Positions 47,919 to 56,708 of a DNA stretch of 64,000 bases are shown piece after piece. The stretch comes from Rhodococcoides corynebacterioides NBRC 14404. Its GTDB lineage: Bacteria; Actinomycetota; Actinomycetes; Mycobacteriales; Mycobacteriaceae. Position numbers and translations under genes: made by a program. Position 1 is the stretch's first letter; each line of letters begins with the position of its first letter. The notes beneath the pieces were generated by a model, which was not told the DNA's origin, made no database searches, and worked only from the letters and a program-made list of their open reading frames with translations. The stretch is taken from the NCBI RefSeq assembly GCF_001894765.1, contig NZ_BCWV01000002.1, positions 1-64,000 on the forward strand, in the 5' to 3' direction.

Positions 47919-49691
47919 ATGGCTCTCGCCGACATCGCCGATGTCGTGATCGTGGGCGGTGGCCCTGCGGGGTTGACGGCCGCGATCCAACTCGCGCAAC
48001 TGGGAATCGACGTCACCGTCTACGAGCGACGTGCCACCACGTCGCACCTCCCGCGAGCACACCTGCTCAACCAGCGCACGATGGAGATCTTCGACGCGAT
48101 GGGGGTCGCGGACGACGTGTACGCCCTGTCACCGCCCGAGGACCGATGGCACCGTGTCGGCTGGTACACCTCGCTCGCCGGCGACCGACCGGGACAAGGC
48201 AGGGAAATCGGCCACATCGACGCCTGGGGAGGGGGCGCGGACCGCGAGCGGTATGCAGCAGCCAGCCCCAATCGATACGCCAACGTTCCGCAGATGCGCC
48301 TCGACCCGCTGCTCCGGACACACGCAGACCTGCACTGCGCGGGCAAGATCCACTACGGACACGAGGTGCGTGACCTCCGGCAATGCGATGGCCATGTCGA
48401 GCTCGACATAGTCGAGATGGCCTCTGGTTCCACGCACACGGTGCGAGCTCGTTACGTCATCGCCGCCGACGGTGGTCGAGTGTGCTCGACACTGCTCGGC
48501 GTGTCTATGGAAGGGCCGACACAGCTTCTGGACATGGTCAGCATGCACGTCACCGCAGACCTGTCCTCCTGGGCCGTCGACGACCAGGTACTGCTCTACT
48601 ACTTCGTCGATCCCAGTGGTTCGGGTTCCTTTCGAGGAAGCATCTGCGCCATGGGGCCCGACACGTGGGGGACAGAATCTCGCGAATGGGCATTCCACCA
48701 GGCGTTCTCCTGGGGAGACCCCGCAGCCAAGGACACCGACACCCTCGTCGCTCGTGTCCGGGACATGCTGGGTATCCCGGATCTGCGCTTCGATGTCCAC
48801 GCGATCAGCCATTGGGAGTTCGAAGGAGTGACTGCCGCGCAATACCGTGTCGGCGACGTGTTCCTGGTGGGCAACGCGGCTCACCGCCATCCGCCGACCG
48901 GTGGGCTCGGACTCAATACCGCGGTGCAAGACGTCGACAATCTTGTCTGGAAGTTGTACCAGGTACTGCGCGGGCACGCCGGCGACGAACTGTTGGACAC
49001 CTACGACGTAGAGCGCCGCCCGGTCGGCCTGTTCAACGTCCGTCATTCGCTGGAGAACGTCGGCGGTCATCGACGCGTCGCAGCAGCCCTGGGATTGAGT
49101 GCGGGCATCTCGACCGACGAGGGCTGGGCGGCCATCGACGCGTGGCTCGCACCGGGTGCCGACGGGGAGCGGCGCCGCGCCGATGTCGCCGATGCGGTGG
49201 CCTCCAACGCAGACGATTACGGCCAGCTCAATGTCGAACTGGGCTTTCACTATTCGGAGGGCGCTGTCGTCCCCGACGGCAGCGCCCCACCGGTCCCGAG
49301 CAACCCGTTACGGGACTACATTCCGACCAGCCGGCCAGGCCACCATCTGCCGCACGCACGGATCGACCAGAGCGCGTCGGCCGGATCGACCCTCGATCTG
49401 ATAGATCGCCGGCTGTTCACCCTGCTCGTCGATCCTCGGACCGCACAGATCTGGACCGATGCCGTGGCCGCACGACACTTGCCCGTCGAGGTCGTCGCCA
49501 TCGGCGGAGACGGCTCGGACGAGCGGCCGGGAAGTTGGACACGACTACGCGAAGTGGATTCCGGCGGTGCAATTCTCGTTCGTCCCGACCGCCATGTTGC
49601 ATGGCGGGCGATGACATTGCCGTCCGAACCGGGATCCGACCTCGCTGCTGCGCTGCACACACTCACACGCACGGAAGGAGCGCTGGCATGA
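47919..49691 (+). CDS. FAD-dependent aromatic hydroxylase (PheA/TfdB/MhpA group)
   Basis: The 590-residue class A flavoprotein monooxygenase has VVIVGGGPAGLTAA with the following acidic VYERR, the NAD(P)H/FAD motif RYVIAADGGRVCS and the C-terminal FAD-ribityl motif GDVFLVGNAAHRHPPTGG, where Asn replaces the common Asp of GDAAH. A thioredoxin-like C-terminal domain (about residues 430-590) is typical of the phenol hydroxylase/TfdB group. It should hydroxylate an aromatic ring, preparing a di- or trihydroxy substrate for the dioxygenase. The ATG at 47919 lies 5 bases after the previous stop; the stop overlaps the ligase ATG. Confidence 0.88.
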   Translation: MALADIADVVIVGGGPAGLTAAIQLAQLGIDVTVYERRATTSHLPRAHLLNQRTMEIFDAMGVADDVYALSPPEDRWHRVGWYTSLAGDRPGQGREIGHIDAWGGGADRERYAAASPNRYANVPQMRLDPLLRTHADLHCAGKIHYGHEVRDLRQCDGHVELDIVEMASGSTHTVRARYVIAADGGRVCSTLLGVSMEGPTQLLDMVSMHVTADLSSWAVDDQVLLYYFVDPSGSGSFRGSICAMGPDTWGTESREWAFHQAFSWGDPAAKDTDTLVARVRDMLGIPDLRFDVHAISHWEFEGVTAAQYRVGDVFLVGNAAHRHPPTGGLGLNTAVQDVDNLVWKLYQVLRGHAGDELLDTYDVERRPVGLFNVRHSLENVGGHRRVAAALGLSAGISTDEGWAAIDAWLAPGADGERRRADVADAVASNADDYGQLNVELGFHYSEGAVVPDGSAPPVPSNPLRDYIPTSRPGHHLPHARIDQSASAGSTLDLIDRRLFTLLVDPRTAQIWTDAVAARHLPVEVVAIGGDGSDERPGSWTRLREVDSGGAILVRPDRHVAWRAMTLPSEPGSDLAAALHTLTRTEGALA

Positions 49692-51295
49692 ACGACTCGG
49701 TCCCTGTCATCGATGACGTGATCTCCGCCCGTCGACATTCGGTGGCAGACGTCCTGCACCGCACCGCGAGGCGAGTCCCGACCAAGACGGCACTCGTCGG
49801 CGGCGATCGCGTCATCGACTACCGCGAACTCGACACCTCGGTCGATGTCGTCGCCGGGGCACTCCATGCCCGTGGTGTCCGCCGCGGCGATCGAGTTGCG
49901 ATTCTCTCGCGCAACAATTGGCAGTTCGTCGTGCTCACCTACGCCACAGCGCGGCTGGGTGTCATCCTCGTCCCGATCAATTTCATGCTCACCGCAGACG
50001 AGATCGCGTTCATCCTCGGCAACAGCGAGATCGCAGTCATGGTCACCGAACCGGCGTTCGTACCGGCTGCCGAGCGAGCACTCGCCGTCTACGATCGGCC
50101 TCTGGCGGCGAGGGCAGTCATCGGAGCCACCGACGACCACACCGGCTGGGAGCCATTCGAGTCCTGGCTCGGGGTAGGCGACGCCGCTCCCGATGTGGTT
50201 GTCGGAGATGATGATCCGGTACGGATCATGTACACATCGGGTACCGAGTCGCGTCCCAAGGGCGCACTGCTGTCCAACCGTGCGCTGATTGCGCAATACA
50301 CCAGCTGCATCATCGACGGCGGAATGGCGAGCGAGGACGTCGATCTGCACACCCTACCGCTGTATCACTGCGCGCAGCTCGATTGCTTCCTCGGCCCCGA
50401 CATCTACCTCGGAGCCACCAGCATCATCCTTCCCGCGCCCGACCCCGATAAGATCCTGGCGGCGATCGAGACCCATGGCGTCACCAAGTTCTTCGCACCA
50501 CCGACGGTGTGGATCTCGCTGCTGCGATCTCCGAACTTCGATCGAACGGACCTGTCGTCTCTTCGCAAGGGGTACTACGGCGCATCCGCGATGCCCGCCG
50601 AAGTGCTGCGCGAGATTCTCGAGCGCTTACCGGACGTGCGGCTGTGGAACTTCTACGGACAGACCGAATTGGCCCCGGTCGCCACGATCCTCGGTCCCGA
50701 TGAACAGGTGAGTCATCCGGGTTCCGCCGGCCGCCCGGTGCTCAACGTCGAGACCGTCGTCGTGGACGAGAACAACACCGTTCTTCCGGTCGGAGAGATC
50801 GGGGAGGTCGCTCACCGCAGTCCACAAGCCACCCTCGGCTACTGGCGTGATCCGGTACGTACCTCGGAAGCGTTCCGCGGCGGCTGGTTTCACTCGGGTG
50901 ATCTGGGCTGCTTCGACACCGACGGCAGGCTGACCATCGTCGACCGCAAGAAGGACATGATCAAGTCCGGCGGGGAGAACGTCGCCAGTCGCGAGGTCGA
51001 GGAAGAGATCTACCGTCATCCGGATGTCGCCGAGGTCGCCGTCTTCGCGATTCCCCATCCGAAATGGGTGGAGGCCGTCTGTGCGGTTGTCGTGGCCAAA
51101 CCGGGAACCGACCTCGACGAGGTGGCAGTGCGGTCACACTGCTCGAATCGATTGGCGGGATACAAGATCCCCAAACACGTCGTGATCGTCGACACCTTGC
51201 CGAAGAACCCGAGCGGAAAAATTCTCAAGCGAGACCTACGCACCGCCTTCGCCGACCTCGCAACTACAGCCGACCTCGCAACCACGGAGAGATGA
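49688..51295 (+). CDS. AMP-dependent acyl/aryl-CoA ligase
   Basis: The product (535 residues) has the adenylate-forming motifs in order: IMYTSGTESRPKGALLS, YGQTELAPVATI, GGWFHSGDLG, DRKKDMIKSGGENV and the C-terminal catalytic PKNPSGKILKRDLR. It should activate a carboxylic acid as a CoA thioester. A CoA step is unusual in gallate/protocatechuate meta cleavage and suggests that the starting compound is a substituted aromatic or side-chain acid. Four-base overlap with the hydroxylase gene. Confidence 0.9.
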   Translation: MNDSVPVIDDVISARRHSVADVLHRTARRVPTKTALVGGDRVIDYRELDTSVDVVAGALHARGVRRGDRVAILSRNNWQFVVLTYATARLGVILVPINFMLTADEIAFILGNSEIAVMVTEPAFVPAAERALAVYDRPLAARAVIGATDDHTGWEPFESWLGVGDAAPDVVVGDDDPVRIMYTSGTESRPKGALLSNRALIAQYTSCIIDGGMASEDVDLHTLPLYHCAQLDCFLGPDIYLGATSIILPAPDPDKILAAIETHGVTKFFAPPTVWISLLRSPNFDRTDLSSLRKGYYGASAMPAEVLREILERLPDVRLWNFYGQTELAPVATILGPDEQVSHPGSAGRPVLNVETVVVDENNTVLPVGEIGEVAHRSPQATLGYWRDPVRTSEAFRGGWFHSGDLGCFDTDGRLTIVDRKKDMIKSGGENVASREVEEEIYRHPDVAEVAVFAIPHPKWVEAVCAVVVAKPGTDLDEVAVRSHCSNRLAGYKIPKHVVIVDTLPKNPSGKILKRDLRTAFADLATTADLATTER

Positions 51296-51298
51296 CCG

Positions 51299-51688
51299 AT
51301 GACACGTCGATCGATCGAGATCCCGGGCCTCCACCACGGCAGAGCCCCCATCCCGCAGGCCTCGCTGGTGGGTCCGTTACTGACCTCGAGCGGAATCAAC
51401 GGACTCGACCCCGACAGCGGAGCCGTACCCGAGACCGTGGACGCGCAGGTAGCGCTGATCTTCTCCAATATCAGCCGCATCCTCGACAAGGCGGGCGGCA
51501 CCACGGACGACATCGCCAAACTGACGTTCTTCGTGCGAGACCGGGCGGCACGGGCGGTCATCGATCCGCACTGGGTGGCGATGTTCCCCGACGAGGTCAG
51601 CCGCCCGGCACGGCACACACTCGAGTACCCGCTTGCCGACCCGCTGCTCATCCAGTGCGAACTCATCGCGTACGTCGGCGACGCCTGA
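51299..51688 (+). CDS. RidA-family protein
   Basis: This 129-residue RidA/YjgF-fold protein has the conserved Arg in SRPARHTLEYPL and the end QCELIAYVGDA. Family members hydrolyse reactive enamines/imines; those in catabolic operons often act as deaminases or tautomerase-like helpers. It lies three bases after the ligase stop. A role in keto-enol tautomerisation of the ring-cleavage product is possible because no GalD-type tautomerase is present, but this is inference. Confidence 0.85.
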   Translation: MTRRSIEIPGLHHGRAPIPQASLVGPLLTSSGINGLDPDSGAVPETVDAQVALIFSNISRILDKAGGTTDDIAKLTFFVRDRAARAVIDPHWVAMFPDEVSRPARHTLEYPLADPLLIQCELIAYVGDA

Positions 51689-51735
51689 CACCCCGCGTGA
51701 CCCACACGATCGAACTACCCCCAGACACGAGGAAC

Positions 51736-52737
51736 ATGATGATCATCGACTCACACGCCCACATCGTGGCACCCGACGGCTTGTACGCCTTTCGCGCGAA
51801 CCTGATGGCCGACGGTGGGTATCACATCGGGCAACCCAAGATCAGTGACGACTCGCTGGCCGCGTGTGCGCACAGCAACGTCGAGACCATGGACGCCGTC
51901 GGCACCGATGTGCAACTGCTGTCCCCGCGCCCGTATCACCAGGGACATTCGATGAAGCCCGCACGGCTGGTGGACGCGTGGATCCGCGCGAACAACGACG
52001 TCATAGCGCGCACCGTCGAGATGCACCCGACACGGTTCGCCGGTGTGGCCGGTCTGCCCATCACACCCGACGAGCCGGTCGAACGTGCGTTCCCGGAGCT
52101 GCGCCGTACCGTCGAGGAGCTCGGATTCGTCGGTGTGACCGTGAATCCGGATCCCCACGAAGGCACCGGCACAGCGCCGGCCCTCGGAGACCCCTACTGG
52201 TATCCGCTGTTCGAGCAACTCGTCGAACTGGAGGTTCCGATGCAGGTGCACTCGGCCGGGTGTTACAACGGCCGTGAGACCTACAGCGAACACTTCATCA
52301 CCGAGGAGTCGATCGCGATTCTGTCGATGATCCGGGGAAAGGTGTTCGAACGCTTTCCGACGTTGAACGTGATGATCTCGCACGGCGGTGGCTCCGTGCC
52401 GTATCAGCTCGGTCGATGGCAGGCCGAACATCTTCATCCCGGACTCGGCGGCGACCCGCATGCGCCGCGCTTCGAAGACCACCTGAAGCATTTCCATTTC
52501 GACACCGTTCTGCACTACTCACCCGCGCTCGAACTGCTGCTCAAGACTGTCGGGTCGGACCGAGTGCTCTTCGGAACGGAACGTCCCGGTAGCGGCTCGA
52601 CCGAGAATCCTGAAACGGGGCGCCCATTCGACGATTTGAAGCCGGTCATCGAGGGCTTCGACTTTCTCGACGAGACCGACCGCAGAAAAGTGTTCGAAGA
52701 GAACGCGCGACGCGTTTTCCCGCGGCTGAAGGTCTGA
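51736..52737 (+). CDS. ligJ: Amidohydrolase-2 family, LigJ-like 4-oxalomesaconate hydratase
   Basis: The 333-residue TIM-barrel protein has an N-terminal DSHAHIV metal motif, a barrel His in the MISHGGG segment, and a C-terminal region DRVLFGTERPGSGSTENPE, FDDLKPVIEGF and ENARRVFPRLKV that follows LigJ closely. LigJ hydrates 4-oxalomesaconate to 4-carboxy-4-hydroxy-2-oxoadipate, the substrate of the aldolase. This ties the operon to protocatechuate 4,5- or gallate cleavage. ATG 51736 with ACGAGGA upstream is chosen over the longer open frame. Confidence 0.82.
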   Translation: MMIIDSHAHIVAPDGLYAFRANLMADGGYHIGQPKISDDSLAACAHSNVETMDAVGTDVQLLSPRPYHQGHSMKPARLVDAWIRANNDVIARTVEMHPTRFAGVAGLPITPDEPVERAFPELRRTVEELGFVGVTVNPDPHEGTGTAPALGDPYWYPLFEQLVELEVPMQVHSAGCYNGRETYSEHFITEESIAILSMIRGKVFERFPTLNVMISHGGGSVPYQLGRWQAEHLHPGLGGDPHAPRFEDHLKHFHFDTVLHYSPALELLLKTVGSDRVLFGTERPGSGSTENPETGRPFDDLKPVIEGFDFLDETDRRKVFEENARRVFPRLKV

Positions 52738-52800
52738 ACTGCGCGGAGTGGACCTCCTGTCGGACGAGGGGCGTGATCTGCGATTAGGCTGCAGGTCACG

Positions 52801-52819
52801 CCCGTCCTGTAGGGACGGG
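52801..52819 (+). terminator. 7-bp hairpin between ligJ-like gene and gntR
   Basis: CCCGTCC (52801-52807) pairs with GGACGGG (52813-52819), loop TGTAG. It may separate the regulator gene from the catabolic operon. Confidence 0.45.
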
Positions 52820-52860
52820 TTCGGATCGTGGAACGGATGACCTCGGGCGAGGAGGATGGG

Positions 52861-53514
52861 ATGGCGTTGCGGACACGGCTGGGTACCGCCGGAATCATCG
52901 CCCAACTACGCAAGCTGATCCTCCTCGGAGAGCTCGTCCCTGGTGAGGCACTGCGCCAGGAAGAGCTGTCACAACGACTCGGCGTCAGCCGCGTCCCCAT
53001 CCGCGAGGCATTTCTCGTCCTGGCCAACCAGGGTCTGCTGGTGCACCGCCCGAACCAAGGCTTCGTCGTGGCGAAGCGAACAGCGTTCGAGCTCAATCAG
53101 TTGCACACCCTGCACACTCTCCTCGAAACCGAACTCAACTCGAGCATTCACTGGCCGGACGCATCCGCACTCGAGCACCTGCGCAGCCTCAACGCCGAGA
53201 TGGAAGCGAAGGCCGACGACGGCGATGTCATCGGGTTCATCGACCTCAATCACGAATTTCATCGGTCAGTGTGGAGTTTGTCGCCCCACAACCTGGTGAT
53301 CACCGAGGTCGAACGCATCTGGACTCTGTCGGATGCATATTTCGTCAGCAACTACGGATCCTCGGAGCGACGGCGGCACGCTGTCGAACAGCATGCGCAG
53401 ATCATCGACGCCCTCGCCGCCAAGGACATGTCGATGTTCCAGAAAGTGTCGGCCGAGCACCGTGACGACACGCGCGGGGGAGCAAACGACGCCCTGACGC
53501 GCGCCCACACCTGA
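52861..53514 (+). CDS. GntR-family (FCD) transcriptional regulator
   Basis: The product (217 residues) has an N-terminal winged helix (GIIAQLRKLILLGELVPGEAL, RLGVSRVPIREAFLVL) and a C-terminal all-helical FCD domain with the metal/ligand residues seen in DLNHEFHRSVW, RRHAVEQHAQIID and SAEHRDD. ATG 52861 is preceded by AGGAGG at an ideal distance, so earlier GTG and ATG codons are not used. It lies at the end of the catabolic operon and probably controls it and the divergent transporter through the palindromes at 44708-44794, with a pathway intermediate as effector. Confidence 0.9.
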   Translation: MALRTRLGTAGIIAQLRKLILLGELVPGEALRQEELSQRLGVSRVPIREAFLVLANQGLLVHRPNQGFVVAKRTAFELNQLHTLHTLLETELNSSIHWPDASALEHLRSLNAEMEAKADDGDVIGFIDLNHEFHRSVWSLSPHNLVITEVERIWTLSDAYFVSNYGSSERRRHAVEQHAQIIDALAAKDMSMFQKVSAEHRDDTRGGANDALTRAHT

Positions 53515-53595
53515 CTGATCCGGCGGAGCCCTGACATGCTGCTCAGGAAGCAGGCCTTCGTTAGTCCGGGTGAATCCAGCTGATCGGGTCGTCGA

Positions 53596-53636
53596 AGCCT
53601 TGGGAGCGAGAGGTCTTCGGTTCAACCCTGACAGGA
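53596..53636 (+). repeat. att copy 2: degenerate tRNA-Thr 3' half
   Basis: It aligns without gaps to 39532-39572 with about 34 of 41 identities, including the T-arm GGTTCAACCCTGACAGGA. It is preceded by TCCGGGTGAATCC (also before copy 3) and followed by TACGTCCGCGCAGGTCCGG (also after copy 1), as expected at the junction of two tandem elements. Confidence 0.6.
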
Positions 53637-53681
53637 AACTCTACGTCCGCGCAGGTCCGGCACGGTCCCGGGGCGCCCGGA

Positions 53682-53771
53682 TCAGAGGTCTATGAGCGAT
53701 GTGATGCGCTTGCCGTCTCGCAACTCTGCGAAGGTGTCGACGAATTCGTCCAGTGGTGCGTGGGTGACCCA
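53682..53771 (-). pseudogene. C-terminal remnant of a zinc-type alcohol dehydrogenase
   Basis: Only the last 30 residues remain recognisable: GWVTHAPLDEFVDTFAEL then RDGKRITSLIDL and stop, the usual end of medium-chain dehydrogenases. The frame upstream loses similarity where it runs antisense to the MarR remnant. Low certainty because of the short length. Confidence 0.4.
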
Positions 53772-53843
53772 GCCGTCGAGTGGTGGGGGCCGATTCTTCA
53801 CGAGTACTACTCGTCGAGGGAGAACAAGGAGCCGGACCCCGAT

Positions 53844-54032
53844 CACGTCCGCATGCAGCGTCTCCTGCTCACTGCAGATGGACATGCGACGCTCGAACAG
53901 ATCCGGTCTCGGCAGCGGGTCGGCGTCCGTGACGCAGTAGACGGTTGGTCCGATCAGGACATCGTTCACTTCGGCGCCTTGTTCGAACGGTTCGTGGACC
54001 ATCTGCGTGCGAGGTCCGACGACGGCGGCTGA
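53844..54032 (+). pseudogene. C-terminal remnant of a MarR-family regulator
   Basis: The frame encodes RLLLTADGHATLEQIRSRQ, then GWSDQDIVHFGALFERFVDHL, the wing end and dimerisation helices of MarR proteins. The DNA-binding N-terminal half is missing; the preceding residues (WWGPILHEYYSSRE) do not belong. It lies in the degraded element B. Confidence 0.5.
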
Positions 54033-54141
54033 CGCCCCCGGGCAGTCACCGTGGTCGGACCCACAGTAACCGCCGGGCAGGGTGCATCGGAGGAACAGGG
54101 TCGGCTGTTCGTACTCCTCCGGCGTCTGTCGGCAGTGATGA

Positions 54142-54549
54142 TCAGATCGCCATGTCGGAGTGGCTGTTCACCCGCGCTCGGTAGGCCGCGATCTTGTGTT
54201 CCAGAGCGGCGAGGTGCCGCTGGACTTCTGCGTGTCGCGCCATGACCACGGCGTGGTGTTGCTCGAGCAACGCGAGACGTTCACGTTCGTCCGCCCCGTT
54301 CCTGTAGGCCGCCGCGTAGTCCCGCATTTCGCGGATGGTCATTCCAGTGCCTCGGAGCATGACCACCCCGGACAGCCACGCCAGTGCTGCGTCGTCGTAG
54401 CGCCGTCGGCCGTCGCTGCCCCGTGCGGGGGCCGGCGTGATGCCTTCCTTCTCGTAGTAGCGGATTGTGTCGATCGTGATCTCGAGGGCTGCTGCCGCGT
54501 CGCCGATCAGGTAACCGTCGACTGTGCCTGTGGTCGTTGCCCGCGTCAT
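54142..54549 (-). CDS. MerR-family transcriptional regulator
   Basis: The product is 135 residues. The N-terminal winged helix LIGDAAAALEITIDTIRYYEKEGI with GRRRYDDAALAWL is followed by a long dimerisation helix (ERERLALLEQHHAVVMARHAE). There is no Cys metal site, so it resembles the aldehyde/redox-type MerR proteins that control oxidoreductases. It is divergent from the aldo-keto reductase gene, with a perfect dyad in the shared promoter. ATG 54549 is chosen. Confidence 0.88.
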   Translation of the reverse strand: MTRATTTGTVDGYLIGDAAAALEITIDTIRYYEKEGITPAPARGSDGRRRYDDAALAWLSGVVMLRGTGMTIREMRDYAAAYRNGADERERLALLEQHHAVVMARHAEVQRHLAALEHKIAAYRARVNSHSDMAI

Positions 54550-54565
54550 GACATCAGTCAACCAC

Positions 54566-54596
54566 TTGACATGGTGTGCACACCAGGAGACAGCCT
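54566..54596 (+). promoter_or_regulatory. MerR-type promoter with central dyad
   Basis: TTGAC at 54566-54570 is followed by the perfect palindrome TGGTGTGCACACCA (54572-54585) and a possible -10 (CAGCCT, 54591-54596) about 20 bases from the -35. A dyad inside an overlong spacer is the hallmark of promoters twisted into activity by MerR regulators. Confidence 0.6.
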
Positions 54597-54645
54597 CGAC
54601 GAAGTCCGGTGCAGCGCCGGACTTGCTTCGGAAGGGACGACGACA

Positions 54646-55632
54646 ATGCTCGGGAAAACACAGTTGGGATCGCAGGGACTGACGACGTCGGGTATCGGGC
54701 TCGGATGTATGGGTATGAGCGCGTTCTACGGCGGCGCCGACGACAAGAGGTCTGTCGAGACCATTCGGCGGGCGTTGGAGTTGGGGGTGACGATGTTCGA
54801 CACCGCCGAGGCGTACGGACCGTTCGAGAACGAGAAGCTCGTGGGCCGGGCACTGGGTCCGGATCGTGACTCGGTGACGGTGGCGACGAAGTTCGCGACC
54901 GAGTTCGACGACGACGGCACCCCGAAAGGACTGAACGGCTCCCCGGAGCATGTGCGGCGCGCGATCGAACGGTCACTGCGGCACCTCGGCACCGACCACG
55001 TCGACCTGTACTACTTGCATCGGGTGGATCCGAACACTCCGGTGGAGGACACCGTGGGAGCGATGGGGGAGCTCGTGCAGGCCGGGAAGGTCCGCTACAT
55101 CGGGGTGTCGGAGACTTCCGCCGACACACTGCGCCGGGCTCACGCGACGTTCCCGATCACGGCGATCCAGTCCGAGTACAGCCTGTTCGAACGCGACGCC
55201 GAACACAACGGTGTCCTCGACACCGCACGGGAACTCGGAATCGGGTTCGTCCCGTTTTCCCCACTGGGCCGCGGCTTTCTCGGCGGCACCGTGACGCGAC
55301 AGAGCGATCTGCCCGAGGGCGACGCCCGGCGTAACCTGCCGCGGTTCTCCGACGAGGCCATCGACGCGAACCTGCGCATCGTGGCGGAACTCCGGAAAAT
55401 CGCCGACGGCAAGGGGATCACACCTGCCCAACTCGCCTTGGCGTGGGTCGTCCACAACGGTACGACGCCGATTCCCGGAACCACGAAGCCGAACCGCGTG
55501 GAGGAGAACGTGAGTGCACTGTCGGTGACCTTGACCGCGGAGGATCTCGCACGGATCGACGATGTGTCCCCGCACGGCGCCGCGACAGGCACCCGCAACA
55601 CCGAGGCTGCGATGGCTCGCGACCGCGGCTGA
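54646..55632 (+). CDS. Aldo/keto reductase
   Basis: The 328-residue AKR13-like reductase has the catalytic tetrad visible as Asp in FDTAEAYGP, Tyr in the same motif, Lys in VATKFATEF and His in DLYYLHRVDP. NADPH-binding residues lie in the C-terminal GTTPIPGTTKPNRVEENVSAL. It reduces aldehydes or ketones. ATG 54646 with GAAGGGA upstream is used; the longer open frame would cross the regulator's coding strand. It is probably activated by the divergent MerR protein. Confidence 0.92.
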   Translation: MLGKTQLGSQGLTTSGIGLGCMGMSAFYGGADDKRSVETIRRALELGVTMFDTAEAYGPFENEKLVGRALGPDRDSVTVATKFATEFDDDGTPKGLNGSPEHVRRAIERSLRHLGTDHVDLYYLHRVDPNTPVEDTVGAMGELVQAGKVRYIGVSETSADTLRRAHATFPITAIQSEYSLFERDAEHNGVLDTARELGIGFVPFSPLGRGFLGGTVTRQSDLPEGDARRNLPRFSDEAIDANLRIVAELRKIADGKGITPAQLALAWVVHNGTTPIPGTTKPNRVEENVSALSVTLTAEDLARIDDVSPHGAATGTRNTEAAMARDRG

Positions 55633-55659
55633 GTGCTCGGCCCCGAACGGATGCGGAAC

Positions 55660-55850
55660 CTAGGATTCGAATCCGATTCCGACATTGCGCACGTGTTCTA
55701 CGACGGGTGGGGCGGTGAAGAACGGGCCTGCCAGTGTCCGCCACCGCGAGTAGTCGTCCGACTGCCGGAAGCGCACCGTGTGGTCCTCCAGGGTGTCCCA
55801 CTCGACGACGAGCAGGTATCGACCCGGGTCCCGTTCCAGCGGACTCTGCT
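55660..55850 (-). pseudogene. Remnant of an antibiotic-biosynthesis-monooxygenase-like (ABM) protein
   Basis: An open minus-strand frame without a start reads ERDPGRYLLVVEWDTLEDH, then TVRFRQSDYSRWRTLAGPFF and TAPPVVEHV, the second half of a small ABM/EthD-like ferredoxin-fold domain. It ends at the stop 55660-55662. The N-terminal half is not recognisable. Confidence 0.5.
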
Positions 55851-55903
55851 GACTTGTGCGAGCCGGTCGGAACGGGACCAGGCGTCTTCGACACCTCAGG
55901 AGG

Positions 55904-56575
55904 TCAGCGCGGCGCCATCCGGAGCGCGCCGTCCATGCGGATGGTCTCGCCGTTGAGGTAGTCGTGCTCGACGATCATCTGTGCGAGCTGCGCGTATTCG
56001 GTGGGCTGAGCCAGGCGCGACGGGAACGGGACGCCCGCCTCGAGGCCGGCGCGGTACTCCGGGGTGACGCCGGCGAGCAATCGGGTGTCGACGATTCCGG
56101 GGGCGATGGTGTTGACGCGGATGCCGAACTGCGCGAGGTCGCGCGCCGCGGGAACGGTCATGCCGTGCACGCCACCCTTGGATGCCGAGTACGCGATCTG
56201 ACCGATCTGTCCTTCGAAGGCCGCGACGGAGGCGGTGTTGATGATGACGCCGCGCTGGCCGGCCTCGTCGACGGTGGGCAGCGACTGCATATGGTCCGCT
56301 GCCAGACGCATGACGTTGAAGGTGCCGAGCAGGTTGATGGTGATGACGGTGCGGAAGAGCTCGAGGTCGTGGACGCCCTTCTTCGACAGGATGCGACCCG
56401 CCCAGCCGACACCGGCGCAGTTGACCACGATTCGCAGGGGAACGCCTGCCTCACCGATCTGGGTCAAGGCTGCGCGGACTTCCTCGTCGCTGGTGACGTC
56501 GGCGGCGATCAACGTGACGCCATCGGGAACGGAGTCGTACGGGCGTGCCGTCTTCTCGAACGGGTGGCGGAGCAC
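55904..56575 (-). pseudogene. N-terminally truncated SDR dehydrogenase (3-hydroxyacyl-CoA dehydrogenase type)
   Basis: The frame has VVNCAGVGWAG, the catalytic Ser in INTASVAAFEG, YSASKGG with the Tyr/Lys pair, and INLLGTFNVMRLAADHM of HSD10-like SDRs that act on 2-methyl-3-hydroxyacyl-CoA and similar substrates. The first 40 to 45 residues, with the TGxxxGxG cofactor motif, are missing: the frame opens at LRHPFEKTARP just inside the right att region (56577 onward). The stump cannot bind NAD normally, so it is probably inactive. Confidence 0.7.
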
Positions 56576-56708
56576 GTCGGCTCGTTGTCACGTCGTTGTC
56601 ACAACTCGGTCCCGACGGAGGCGGATCCGGGTGAATCCGGGTGGCGTGTTGATGCTGGTCGAGGCACGTGGCGGGGGTCCAGGTGCGTCCGTGGGAACCC
56701 GTTTCGAT

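Noticed and set aside
45612..52737. Calling the operon a standard ligABCIJK protocatechuate 4,5-cleavage set
   Set aside because: LigA, LigC and LigI homologs are missing, the dioxygenase has an altered metal motif, and extra RraA, CoA ligase and RidA genes do not fit.
53596..53640. A second tRNA gene suggested by the GGTTCAACCC T-arm-like sequence
   Set aside because: The acceptor 5' strand, D-arm and proper anticodon arm are missing; it is a degenerate att-like fragment.
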